DNA of 8,467 nucleotides from ANME-2 cluster archaeon (GCA_022353185.1 JAKRWB010000695.1:1-8467); one strand, 5' to 3'; shown: positions 1 to 6,329, counted from the first letter of the stretch. Numbers and translations are program-made. The notes: a model not told the origin generated them from the sequence alone.

Positions 1-102
1 AAGTTTGTTGATATTTTATATTTTGGTTTATTTAACTATTTTGAACCGTTGTGCACTTTTATGAATGTTTTTGGATGGTGTTGAACAATTAAATACTTTG
101 TC

Positions 103-123
103 AACTGAAATAACCTATTTATA
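103..123 (+). promoter_or_regulatory. TATA-type promoter of candidate small RNA
   Basis: TATTTATA at 116-123 is preceded by purine-rich CTGAAATAAC, which fits an archaeal BRE plus TATA arrangement. An archaeal TATA box places initiation about 25 bases downstream of its centre, here near 145. That is the first paired base of the first hairpin of the candidate RNA. This is prediction from pattern only. Confidence 0.4.
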
Positions 124-144
124 CGTGAACATTCAAGTAGCAAC

Positions 145-242
145 TGTTCGGGAAAGGTCCCAAAACCACCGGACAAAATATTCTGTTTCCACCCATAAGA
201 CAGAATCGGTGTGTGGGAAACCACACACCCACATTTTTATTT
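145..242 (+). ncRNA. Candidate structured small RNA, three hairpins and U-tail
   Basis: Three stems follow each other. Stem A pairs 145-151 with 169-175 (TGTTCGG with CCGGACA, one G-U pair). Stem B pairs 180-186 with 200-206 (ATTCTGT with ACAGAAT, perfect). Stem C pairs 208-216 with 221-229 (GGTGTGTGG with CCACACACC, nine perfect pairs) around a GAAA tetraloop of the GNRA class. TTTTTATTT follows at 234-242, as in an intrinsic terminator. A TATA-like element predicts initiation near 145. I do not recognise the family; it does not fold as a tRNA and shows no C/D boxes or clear H/ACA arrangement. It might instead be the 5' leader of the DUF460 gene or the 3' end of an off-window transcript. Confidence 0.4.
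208..238 (+). terminator. Hairpin plus T-run, plus strand
   Basis: A nine-base-pair stem (208-216 with 221-229) capped by GAAA is followed after four bases by TTTTT (234-238). The T-run is only on the plus-strand side, so any termination would be of plus-strand transcripts. Archaeal termination depends mainly on the T-run, so the hairpin could equally be a stabilising 3' end. Confidence 0.45.
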
Positions 243-380
243 CCTACGTCATTAGTGATTATCTGGATAAAACAAATCAATATTTTAATATAGTCATCGT
301 ACCGGCCCTGCCTATCAGGAAATAGACAACCCCACTCAAATCTTTTATTCTAACATGTACATAACATATCAATTAAGTAA

Positions 381-2354
381 ATGCCCTCAGACAAAGTCAT
401 ATTCGGGATAGATATTGCAAAAGGCTCACCGGGTGCAAAGCAGCATCCCAGGTATGCGGTGGCAATACTCACCGGCTCTGGTATTGAACATCACAAAATG
501 GTAAGCCTGCACAAGATCATAAGAATGGTCTGGCAGCAAAGACCGCATATACTGGCAGTGGATAACTTCCATGAACTCACACCAGGCAGGCAGGACCTCA
601 TAGCTTTAATGAGAAAATTCCCCCCTGGCACCAGATTGGTACAGGTAACTGGGGGCGAACACCCCAAATCTCTAACAAGCCTTGCCCGCAACCACAACTT
701 ATCCTTTGATAGGTTGGACCCAAACCAGGAAGCCGAAACCTGTGCTGTACTGGCATCAATGGATGTGGGTGCTGAAGTGCTGTTGTTTGAAGATAAGACC
801 TATATCAAAGTGAGCCGTGCCCGTTCACTGGGACGGGGCGGGTGGAGCCAGAACCGGTACAGACGAAAAGTGCACGGCCACGTGCGCCAGAAGACTCGAG
901 AGATAGAAGATACACTGCGCACCCTGAACAGGGAGCAGGACCTGAATTATTCATCAAGCATCGTCAAGGGTTTCGGTGGATATGTGAGAGGTGAGTTCCT
1001 GGTGGATGCCCCACGCGGCTGTATCCCCATAAAGCAGACAAGGTTGGGGGACGTGCAGGTCAGGGTGCAGGACGTGGAACGAGATGCTCTAGTGTTTTGC
1101 TCCCTCAAGGAAAATAAACGAAAAACCCTGATCGTGGGTATCGACCCGGGCACCACCACCGGACTTGGTATGCTCGACCTTGAAGGCAACCTGGTCAAAT
1201 CACACAGTGGCAGGGGGATGTCAGTCTCTGATATAGTTGAAATGATAGCCCGGTATGGCAAACCCATGATAATCGCAACAGATGTCAGACCCATGCCGGG
1301 TACTGTGGAAAAGATACGCCGTTCTTTCAATGCCATACCCGGGGAACCCGACGAGTCCCTATCTTCTGAATACAAGATAAACCTGGCAAGACCATACGGT
1401 TACAGGAATGATCATGAACGTGATGCCATTGCCGCATCAGCCCATGTGTTCAGGCGGCACAAGAATAAATTTGAGGAGATACGTAAAAGGATTCCACCCG
1501 GCATCGATGCTGATGAGGTTATAGTCCGGGTCATGAAAGGTGACACCATAGATAGTGCTGTTGCCGGATTAAGTGGCAGGATTGTGGTTTCAAAACCACA
1601 CGTGGAAGAACCCGCCATCCAGGAACCGGATGAGGTGACGGCAGACCTGAGAAAGACCATAAAACGTCAACATGGAACCATTAACAGTCTCAGGACATAT
1701 CTGGATGAACTGAAATCCGAGATAACCACAAAAAAGCACAGGATATCAGCGCTTGACAGAAAGATAAAAAAGTTCAAATCAGATTCCTATGCAACCCTAC
1801 GCAAGTCAAAGGAGATGCGCATCCGTGATGAAAAGATACGCAATCAGGAACATGAACTACATCACAAGGACAGGCGAATTGAAGAACTCACCGAATTGGT
1901 GGAAGAACTCAAACGGCTAAGGAACCTGGAGATAAGCGGACGCGCCATCCCCGTTAAAGTAGCAAGCGCCTTCACAAAAGAAGCAATAGCTCATGTAAAA
2001 GAGCAATACGGCATCAATGCAGGGGATGTACTGTTCTTCAAGGATGCCAGCGGCGGAGGTCCCGCTACTGTGGATATGCTATCCCAGGCTGGTGTTATGG
2101 CTGTAATATTCAGGGGTGATATGGCACATAACGCCCAGGAAGAGTTTCTTGAAAAAAACCTGCCTTTTTTTAATGTAAAGTCGGTACCTGTCAATTATCT
2201 GGATGACATGGGTGTAGTAGACCCTGATGATTTCAATCCTGCTTTTGAGAAATTTAATGAGGAATCAAAAGCCAGAAAGCGAAAAGAAAAGGAACAATTG
2301 CTCAGCAGCCTGGTTGAAGAATATAAAAGTGAAAGGCGGCGGGGTATTGAGTAA
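381..2354 (+). CDS. DUF460 family protein with RNase H-like domains and coiled coil
   Basis: 657-residue archaeal protein of unknown function. Residues about 248-360 carry GIDPGTTTG (253-261, Asp255), an Asp at the end of a second hydrophobic strand (IIATD, Asp301) and HERDAIAAS (345-353, with Glu346 and Asp348). This layout is like the acidic sites of RuvC/YqgF RNase H-fold nucleases. The N-terminal part repeats the scheme more loosely: FGIDIAKG (Asp11), ILAVDN (Asp61) and EAETCAVLAS (Glu117, Glu119). Between them lies a strongly basic stretch (146-173, rich in Arg), probably nucleic-acid binding. A long charged coiled coil spans about 417-518. A separate C-terminal alpha/beta domain includes DVLFFKDASGGGPAT (549-563). 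The ATG at 381 has no clear Shine-Dalgarno, so a short leader or leaderless mRNA is possible. A DNA/RNA nuclease or binding role is inference; activity is unproven. A T-rich stretch at 2378-2400 may end the transcript. Confidence 0.9.
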   Translation: MPSDKVIFGIDIAKGSPGAKQHPRYAVAILTGSGIEHHKMVSLHKIIRMVWQQRPHILAVDNFHELTPGRQDLIALMRKFPPGTRLVQVTGGEHPKSLTSLARNHNLSFDRLDPNQEAETCAVLASMDVGAEVLLFEDKTYIKVSRARSLGRGGWSQNRYRRKVHGHVRQKTREIEDTLRTLNREQDLNYSSSIVKGFGGYVRGEFLVDAPRGCIPIKQTRLGDVQVRVQDVERDALVFCSLKENKRKTLIVGIDPGTTTGLGMLDLEGNLVKSHSGRGMSVSDIVEMIARYGKPMIIATDVRPMPGTVEKIRRSFNAIPGEPDESLSSEYKINLARPYGYRNDHERDAIAASAHVFRRHKNKFEEIRKRIPPGIDADEVIVRVMKGDTIDSAVAGLSGRIVVSKPHVEEPAIQEPDEVTADLRKTIKRQHGTINSLRTYLDELKSEITTKKHRISALDRKIKKFKSDSYATLRKSKEMRIRDEKIRNQEHELHHKDRRIEELTELVEELKRLRNLEISGRAIPVKVASAFTKEAIAHVKEQYGINAGDVLFFKDASGGGPATVDMLSQAGVMAVIFRGDMAHNAQEEFLEKNLPFFNVKSVPVNYLDDMGVVDPDDFNPAFEKFNEESKARKRKEKEQLLSSLVEEYKSERRRGIE

Positions 2355-2403
2355 ACATTATTTAATAATATTACAAGTTTTGTATTTAATCTTAATCGTT
2401 ATA

Positions 2404-2424
2404 CCCCGCAGCTCTGCTGTGGGG
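2404..2424 (+). repeat. Inverted repeat (8-bp stem) upstream of V4R regulator
   Basis: CCCCGCAG at 2404-2411 pairs with CTGTGGGG at 2417-2424 (one G-U pair in RNA) around the loop CTCTG. No T-run follows it, so it does not look like a terminator of the DUF460 gene. It lies 28 bases upstream of the second inverted repeat (start to start), in the promoter of the regulator. It may be a second protein-binding site or the end of the upstream transcript. Confidence 0.5.
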
Positions 2425-2431
2425 AGCTTCA

Positions 2432-2447
2432 TTCGTGCTGGAACGAA
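2432..2447 (+). promoter_or_regulatory. Putative operator resembling the MsvR box
   Basis: TTCGTGCTGGAACGAA is an inverted repeat with half-sites TTCGT and ACGAA and a six-base centre. As I recall, the element described for MsvR in Methanothermobacter is TTCGTA-N4-TACGAA. This site has the same length and matches five of six bases in each half. It ends five bases before the TATA sequence at 2453, so a bound protein would cover the BRE. The downstream gene itself encodes an MsvR-like protein, which suggests autorepression; this is inference. Confidence 0.55.
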
Positions 2448-2450
2448 CAA

Positions 2451-2459
2451 CATATATAG
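2451..2459 (+). promoter_or_regulatory. TATA box of V4R regulator gene
   Basis: CATATATAG matches an archaeal TATA box. Its spacing predicts a transcript start at about 2480-2484, essentially on the ATG at 2484, so the mRNA is probably leaderless. This agrees with the lack of any Shine-Dalgarno before that ATG. Confidence 0.65.
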
Positions 2460-2483
2460 TACTTACTTCAAAATATATTGAAG

Positions 2484-3230
2484 ATGAGTTCAAGTAACAA
2501 TCAAACTATTATTTTTTCCACCGAAGATGGAATGGTGGCACTGGATAGTCCGGTTAAACTTAAAATACTCGAATTTATCGGAAGTCAGTCCCGGTCCTTT
2601 GACGAGATAGTGTGTGACTGCCTGAAGGCTAAATCCACAATTTCTGTACATCTGAAAGACTTGATTGAACAAAACCTGATTCAAGAACACAAGGACATTA
2701 ATGATAAGAGGAAGAAGACATTTTCCCTGAACACCCAGTTTATCGCTTACTCCCAGGCACCAATCCAGAATAGTTATGACCTGATACTTGACAAGTTGAT
2801 AACATCTGTGGACAACGAACTGGATTTTTTTAAAACTATGTGCCATACAGTCAGGTATGGACTGGAAGCATATGGCGTGAACCCAAAGCCAGTCATGAAA
2901 ATGATAGGTAATGATATAGGAAAAAAACTATCAAGCCTGTTCGTCTCAAACTCCGTGGATGACTTGCTGCGGGAAATAGCTGATTTCTGGAAGTCACATA
3001 ACCTCGGTATTGTGGAAATATCTGGACATGATCCATTGACCTTAGTTGTGCATGAATGCTTTGACTGCTCGGATATGCCTGATGTGGGGCGAAACCTGTG
3101 TACACTTAGTGAAGGACTGCTGGAAGGTATTTTTGATGGCAGCCTGAACCTTAATATTCAGGTGGAGGAAGTAGAATGCTTCGGTACCGGTTACGACCAC
3201 TGCAAATTTAACATAAATATACTTGATTGA
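2484..3230 (+). CDS. ArsR-type winged-helix / V4R domain regulator (MsvR-like)
   Basis: 248-residue predicted cytoplasmic transcription regulator. Residues about 20-85 form a winged helix: DSPVKLKILEFI leads in, KAKSTISVHLKDLIEQNLI (48-66) is the recognition-helix region, and the basic wing DKRKKTFSL follows. The C-terminal part is a V4R (4-vinyl-reductase) ligand or redox domain, recognised from HECFDCSDMPD (190-200), LCTLSEGLLEGIF (205-217) and VECFGTGYDHCKF (230-242). The V4R part has five cysteines (192, 195, 206, 232, 240), as expected for a thiol-based sensor; MsvR of methanogens switches DNA binding through V4R cysteines. I chose ATG 2484 over an in-frame TTG at 2478 because the TATA box predicts leaderless initiation there. 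An MsvR-type inverted repeat sits in its promoter. Methanosarcinia have several ArsR-V4R paralogues, so orthology to MsvR is likely but not certain. The gene converges on porB with nine bases between. Confidence 0.85.
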   Translation: MSSSNNQTIIFSTEDGMVALDSPVKLKILEFIGSQSRSFDEIVCDCLKAKSTISVHLKDLIEQNLIQEHKDINDKRKKTFSLNTQFIAYSQAPIQNSYDLILDKLITSVDNELDFFKTMCHTVRYGLEAYGVNPKPVMKMIGNDIGKKLSSLFVSNSVDDLLREIADFWKSHNLGIVEISGHDPLTLVVHECFDCSDMPDVGRNLCTLSEGLLEGIFDGSLNLNIQVEEVECFGTGYDHCKFNINILD

Positions 3231-3239
3231 AAAACAATT

Positions 3240-4145
3240 TCAGACGTACCGCTGCCCATTATATTCTTTTAATTCAACCCAGTGCTCACTGATGAGTGCC
3301 TGAAGCCGGTCCACACCATCCTGTGGCAGTGCCCGGTAGCGTCCCTGTAGTTTTAAGAATTCATCAATTGGTTTGAGTTCACTAAAGTCCTTGTTCAGGG
3401 TCAGCACCCCGTTCTCTATTTCGTACAATGGCCACATTCCGCATCGAACGGCAAGTTTGGATACCTTTATGGTCAGCCTGGGATCATAATTCCACCCGGC
3501 AGTACATGACCCCAGCAGTTCGATATATGAAAATCCATCCCTCTCTTTGGCCCGGTTCAATTTATTCAGGAAATCGACTGGATAGGCCAGGGATGCTGTA
3601 GCCGCATATACTCTGTGGGCACCCATGATCTTTAACATGTTCTTGTTAACAACAGTAGTACCGATGGGATTATCCTTGCTTCGGGGTGTGGTCTTGGTCT
3701 CGCTGCCATAGGGCGTTGCCGTTGACCACTGGAAACCCGTGTTGCCAAATGACTGGTTGTTGTAGCAGATGTAAATTATGCGCTCGTTCTTTGTCGCCGC
3801 TGCGGACAGTGATGCAATACCAATGTCATAAGTAGCACCATCCCCGGCATAGCACACCACGTTCATATCCCTGTTTCCCAGCATATCCAGTCCGTGCCTG
3901 GCCCCGGCAGCAGTTGATGACGCATTCTCAATTGCGTTGTGTATCCAGCTGGCCTTTAGTGGTGTGTTGGGATACAGGGGCAGCAGGGTCATGCAACCCG
4001 CGGAATTGACGATAATGGTTTCAGGTCCAAGTATTTTTAGTGCCAGTTTCAGCCCCAAGGATGGACCGCATCCAGCACAAGCCGATGAGCCGCCTGTAAA
4101 ATAATCTTGTTCCGGCAGGTCCCTGATACTTTTAAACTCCTGCAT
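3240..4145 (-). CDS. porB: Pyruvate synthase (pyruvate:ferredoxin oxidoreductase) beta subunit
   Basis: 301-residue beta subunit. It binds thiamine diphosphate and one [4Fe-4S] cluster in the cytoplasmic enzyme that interconverts pyruvate plus CoA with acetyl-CoA, CO2 and reduced ferredoxin. ACAGCG near the N-terminus supplies Cys23 and Cys26; Cys51 (SAGC) and Cys214 (GSC) complete the usual four cluster ligands. The thiamine diphosphate/Mg motif runs from GDG (101-103) to NNQ (129-131). The frame is open to 4184, but I place the start at the ATG at 4145, which forms TAATG with the porA stop and has GGAGGGA five bases upstream. Length and start then fit the family. It is last in the operon. 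A 2-oxoisovalerate or other 2-oxoacid substrate cannot be fully excluded from sequence. Confidence 0.93.
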   Translation of the reverse strand: MQEFKSIRDLPEQDYFTGGSSACAGCGPSLGLKLALKILGPETIIVNSAGCMTLLPLYPNTPLKASWIHNAIENASSTAAGARHGLDMLGNRDMNVVCYAGDGATYDIGIASLSAAATKNERIIYICYNNQSFGNTGFQWSTATPYGSETKTTPRSKDNPIGTTVVNKNMLKIMGAHRVYAATASLAYPVDFLNKLNRAKERDGFSYIELLGSCTAGWNYDPRLTIKVSKLAVRCGMWPLYEIENGVLTLNKDFSELKPIDEFLKLQGRYRALPQDGVDRLQALISEHWVELKEYNGQRYV

Positions 4146-5332
4146 TACAATCCCTCCATATCGTTCACATTCACATCGTTCCATTCCACTCTGGGTCGCC
4201 CCGTTTCAAGGTCGTCCATGAGTTTTCGTGTAATCTCCTTGACTTTATGCACGGTCTGGGGATTACCCCCCAGCCCCACCACAAAACTGGATACCAGTGG
4301 CCGCGTGTCTAAATGGTATAGCGTTTCAACTATTTCTGGCAACATGATACCGCCCCTGCCTGGTGCTACGTTACGGTCTATCACTGCCACAGCTTTTGCA
4401 TTTTTCAATGCCGCAGCAATGGCTTTGGCAGGCCATGGCCGTATTACCCTGAGCCTGAGCAGTCCTACCTTAATGCCTTCTTCATCCCGCATCTCCATTA
4501 TAGCAGCTTTTGTTGTGGTACTCATTGAACCCTGGGTGACAAGTACCAGTTCGGCATCATCAAGCATGAACTCATCCACCAGATGGTACCTCCTGCCAAA
4601 TATCCTGTCAAAATCATCCATGACCTCTTCCATTACTTCAAGGGCATTGCGGGCTGCTACATGGTTCTGAGCCCGGAAAAATGTATATTCATTAAGTACC
4701 GGTGGACCCACAGTAACAGGCCTGTCCTTTGCAATAGTATGGTTTGGAGTGTATTTTGGCAGGAATTCCTCCACCATTTCAGGGGAAGGGATGGTGATAG
4801 GTTCATCAGTGAATGAAAGCACATACCCGTCCATATTGACCATGGCCGGCAGCAATACCCGCGGGTCTTCTGCAATGCGGTATGCCTGAAGCATCATATC
4901 CAGCACTTCCTGGTTGTTCTCTGCATGAAACATAAGCCATCCGCTGTCCCTCTGGTCAAGAAAATCGTTGTGGTCCGACCACAGGGTCACGGGCGCGGAC
5001 AATCCTCTGGATATGTTTGCCATCACTATGGGCAGGCGCATCCCGGCTGCAATGTACAATACTTCGTGCATTAACAGCAGCCCCTGGGATGAGGTGGCGG
5101 TGAACACACGCGCACCCACGGCAGCCGCACCCACAGCTGCACTCATGACCGAATGCTCGGATTCCATCCTGTCAAAATATGTACCAGGCAGATCCCCGTC
5201 CGAGATCCACCCAGCCAGGGTTTCGATACACTCGGTCTGGGGTGTGATAGGGAATGTAGGAATATAATTTGGCCGGACCAGCCTTGCGCCCCATGCAGCA
5301 GCTTCGTTGCCGGTAACCAGTGTCTGTTTCAT
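4145..5332 (-). CDS. porA: Pyruvate synthase (pyruvate:ferredoxin oxidoreductase) alpha subunit
   Basis: 395-residue alpha subunit, forming the 2-oxoacid and pyrimidine side of the active site with PorB. The N-terminal POR domain shows PNYIPTFPITPQT (21-33), the conserved ESEHS (57-61) and TSSQG (80-84). SDHNDFLDQRDSGW follows at about 123-136. The second (transketolase C-like) domain includes LVLVTQGSMSTTTKAA around residues 260-277, with a core sequence including VAPGRGG further on. The start overlaps the porD stop as ATGA and is preceded by a strong AAGGAGG; the stop overlaps the porB start by one base. Length is normal for the separate alpha subunit of four-subunit archaeal enzymes. Assignment to pyruvate rests on family resemblance and the C-D-A-B gene order; a related 2-oxoacid is possible. 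Confidence 0.93.
   Translation of the reverse strand: MKQTLVTGNEAAAWGARLVRPNYIPTFPITPQTECIETLAGWISDGDLPGTYFDRMESEHSVMSAAVGAAAVGARVFTATSSQGLLLMHEVLYIAAGMRLPIVMANISRGLSAPVTLWSDHNDFLDQRDSGWLMFHAENNQEVLDMMLQAYRIAEDPRVLLPAMVNMDGYVLSFTDEPITIPSPEMVEEFLPKYTPNHTIAKDRPVTVGPPVLNEYTFFRAQNHVAARNALEVMEEVMDDFDRIFGRRYHLVDEFMLDDAELVLVTQGSMSTTTKAAIMEMRDEEGIKVGLLRLRVIRPWPAKAIAAALKNAKAVAVIDRNVAPGRGGIMLPEIVETLYHLDTRPLVSSFVVGLGGNPQTVHKVKEITRKLMDDLETGRPRVEWNDVNVNDMEGL
4151..4157 (-). promoter_or_regulatory. Shine-Dalgarno of porB
   Basis: GGAGGGA on the minus strand ends five bases before the ATG at 4145. It lies inside the porA 3' end and decides the porB start against the longer in-frame ATG at 4184. Confidence 0.8.
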
Positions 5333-5613
5333 GTTGCCTCCTTCTCTTCAGTCATGGCATCAGTTGGACATTCTTCCACACAAATCATGCAGCCCTTGCA
5401 TGAGGTCAGGTTGATAGTGGGACCGTCCGGGGTCCAGTTGATGGCAGCGTCAGGGCAGTAAGTGTAACAAATCTTGCATTTAGTGCATTTCTCACTGTGA
5501 TGCACGGGGCGGACCAATCTCCATGAGCCCCTGTTGATTTTTGCTGCACTGCCCGGCTCTTTAATGATGGGGATGCCTTCAATTCCTTTATACGGCAACT
5601 CTTCTTCCCTCAT
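5329..5613 (-). CDS. porD: Pyruvate synthase delta subunit, 2[4Fe-4S] ferredoxin-like
   Basis: 94-residue electron-transfer subunit carrying electrons between the thiamine site and external ferredoxin. Two complete cluster motifs CxxCxxCxxxCP are present: Cys43, 46, 49, 53 and Cys72, 75, 78, 82. The N-terminal ~40 residues (GIPIIKEPGSAAKINRGSWR) are the usual delta-subunit extension that docks on the complex. An ATG 18 bases further upstream (5631) is in frame, but I choose 5613. It overlaps the porC stop as ATGA and has GAGGTGG four bases upstream, while 5631 has no ribosome binding site. The stop overlaps the porA ATG by four bases. Confidence 0.93.
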   Translation of the reverse strand: MREEELPYKGIEGIPIIKEPGSAAKINRGSWRLVRPVHHSEKCTKCKICYTYCPDAAINWTPDGPTINLTSCKGCMICVEECPTDAMTEEKEAT

Positions 5614-6146
5614 TTTGCCACCTCGTAGCATTTTTTAACTGCGGTCTTGTTGGCTTCGATCAATTCTTTTGGATAATGGGAAAGCTCTTCTTCTATGGCC
5701 CAGTCCAGGGCATCAATCGAAATAATATTCGTGAACTTTGCCAGTGCCCCCAGCATGGTAGTATTGAATATCGGTTTGCCGATGGTGTCAAGGGCAATGC
5801 TTGTGGCATCCACGTGCTTTACTGCTGCAGGTGTGTCAACGGCAAGCTCATGTTCCGAGTTCACCAGCAGTAAGCCGTTCTCAGCCAGCCCATCAGCCAC
5901 ATTGACCAGGTCCAGCAGCGTCCTGTCAAGAACCAGCACAACATCCGGGTCGTCCACATATCCCCGCTCCAGTATGGGTTCGTCGTTTATCCTGACAAAA
6001 CTCATCACTGGAGCACCACGACGCTCTGCACCGTACAGGGCAAAATCCTGGACTTGCTTTCCCATTTTGAAAGCAGCCAGGCCTATCATTTTGGCAGCCT
6101 TTTTTGCCCCCTGCCCTCCCCTGCCATGTATGCGGATTTTATACAT
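5610..6146 (-). CDS. porC: Pyruvate synthase gamma subunit
   Basis: 178-residue gamma subunit of the four-subunit archaeal enzyme (called PorG in some organisms). The family signature GRGGQG is at 8-13, followed by YGAERRGAP (38-46). A VVLVLD strand lies near residue 70, and the NTTMLGALAK segment sits near residue 130. In this enzyme class the gamma domain contributes to CoA binding. It is the first gene of the operon, so the main promoter should lie just upstream. A TTTTATGAT element at 6171-6180 would start the transcript near 6150, giving an almost leaderless mRNA, which fits the lack of a Shine-Dalgarno before the ATG. The stop codon overlaps porD by four bases. Confidence 0.92.
   Translation of the reverse strand: MYKIRIHGRGGQGAKKAAKMIGLAAFKMGKQVQDFALYGAERRGAPVMSFVRINDEPILERGYVDDPDVVLVLDRTLLDLVNVADGLAENGLLLVNSEHELAVDTPAAVKHVDATSIALDTIGKPIFNTTMLGALAKFTNIISIDALDWAIEEELSHYPKELIEANKTAVKKCYEVAK
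5618..5624 (-). promoter_or_regulatory. Shine-Dalgarno of porD
   Basis: GAGGTGG on the minus strand lies four bases before the ATG at 5613 and inside the porC 3' end. It sets the porD start, making the product six residues shorter than the longest open frame. Confidence 0.75.
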
Positions 6147-6170
6147 CTTTACAGCAAAGGTAATTGTTAC

Positions 6171-6180
6171 ATCATAAAAT
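6171..6180 (-). promoter_or_regulatory. Possible TATA box of the por operon
   Basis: ATTTTATGAT on the minus strand is a weak match to an archaeal TATA box, centred about 30 bases before the porC ATG. It is the best-placed candidate but not a strong one. Its weakness may mean an activator is used; direct repeats lie 57 bases and more further upstream. Confidence 0.3.
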
Positions 6181-6210
6181 TACCGATTATGAATAATAAC
6201 GCAAAAATTG

Positions 6211-6314
6211 GTACCATGCTTGAATAATGAACAGGGTTACTGAATACGGATAATAATCAAAGTTACTGAAAAAGAATAATGGAAACGATTACTGAACAGG
6301 AGTATTAAACAAAG
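6211..6314. repeat. Tandem direct repeats, 26-bp period
   Basis: TTACTGAA occurs at 6237, 6263 and 6289, spaced exactly 26 bases apart. Further matches fall at equal phase: ATAAT at unit positions 14-18 in units 1 and 2, and CAAAG closing units 1 and 3. A degenerate unit (6211-6236) keeps GAATAAT in phase. The array lies between the thermosome terminator and porC, about 90-170 bases upstream of the porC ATG. It could be a multi-site operator for the por operon or simply a minisatellite. Confidence 0.65.
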
Positions 6315-6329
6315 GGATAGAAATGTAGT

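Larger units (their letters stand above)
1..380. other. Intergenic region without a convincing protein gene
   Basis: AT-rich stretch upstream of the DUF460 gene. Plus-strand reading frames open at position 1 close at 62 and 84. They could be the last codons of a gene outside the window, but nothing supports this. Open frames at 65-325 (plus) and 36-224 (minus) have no Shine-Dalgarno and no recognisable protein character, and they run through three strong hairpins. The supported content is a TATA-like element (116-123), three hairpins (145-229) and a T-run (234-238), annotated separately. From 239 to 380 I see only possible weak promoter elements for the DUF460 gene, such as TTTAATATA near 285 and TTTTATTC near 344. 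Confidence 0.6.

Noticed and set aside
36..224. 62-codon minus-strand open frame
   Set aside because: No ribosome binding site or family resemblance; it overlaps the hairpin region and looks like chance.
145..242. tRNA, C/D-box or H/ACA guide RNA in the hairpin region
   Set aside because: No cloverleaf or T-loop sequence, no paired C and D boxes, and stems too short with no clear 3' ACA placement for an H/ACA guide.
65..325. 86-codon plus-strand open frame upstream of the DUF460 gene
   Set aside because: No Shine-Dalgarno, no recognisable domain, and it runs through three strong hairpins and a T-run that better explain the region as noncoding.
5695..6177. 160-codon plus-strand open frame opposite porC
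   Set aside because: Antisense shadow; low-complexity Ser/Ala-rich product and no ribosome site.
6211..6314. Reading the 26-bp repeats as a small CRISPR array
   Set aside because: The repeated word is only about 8 bases, the rest of each unit is also partly shared rather than unique, and no cas gene is nearby.
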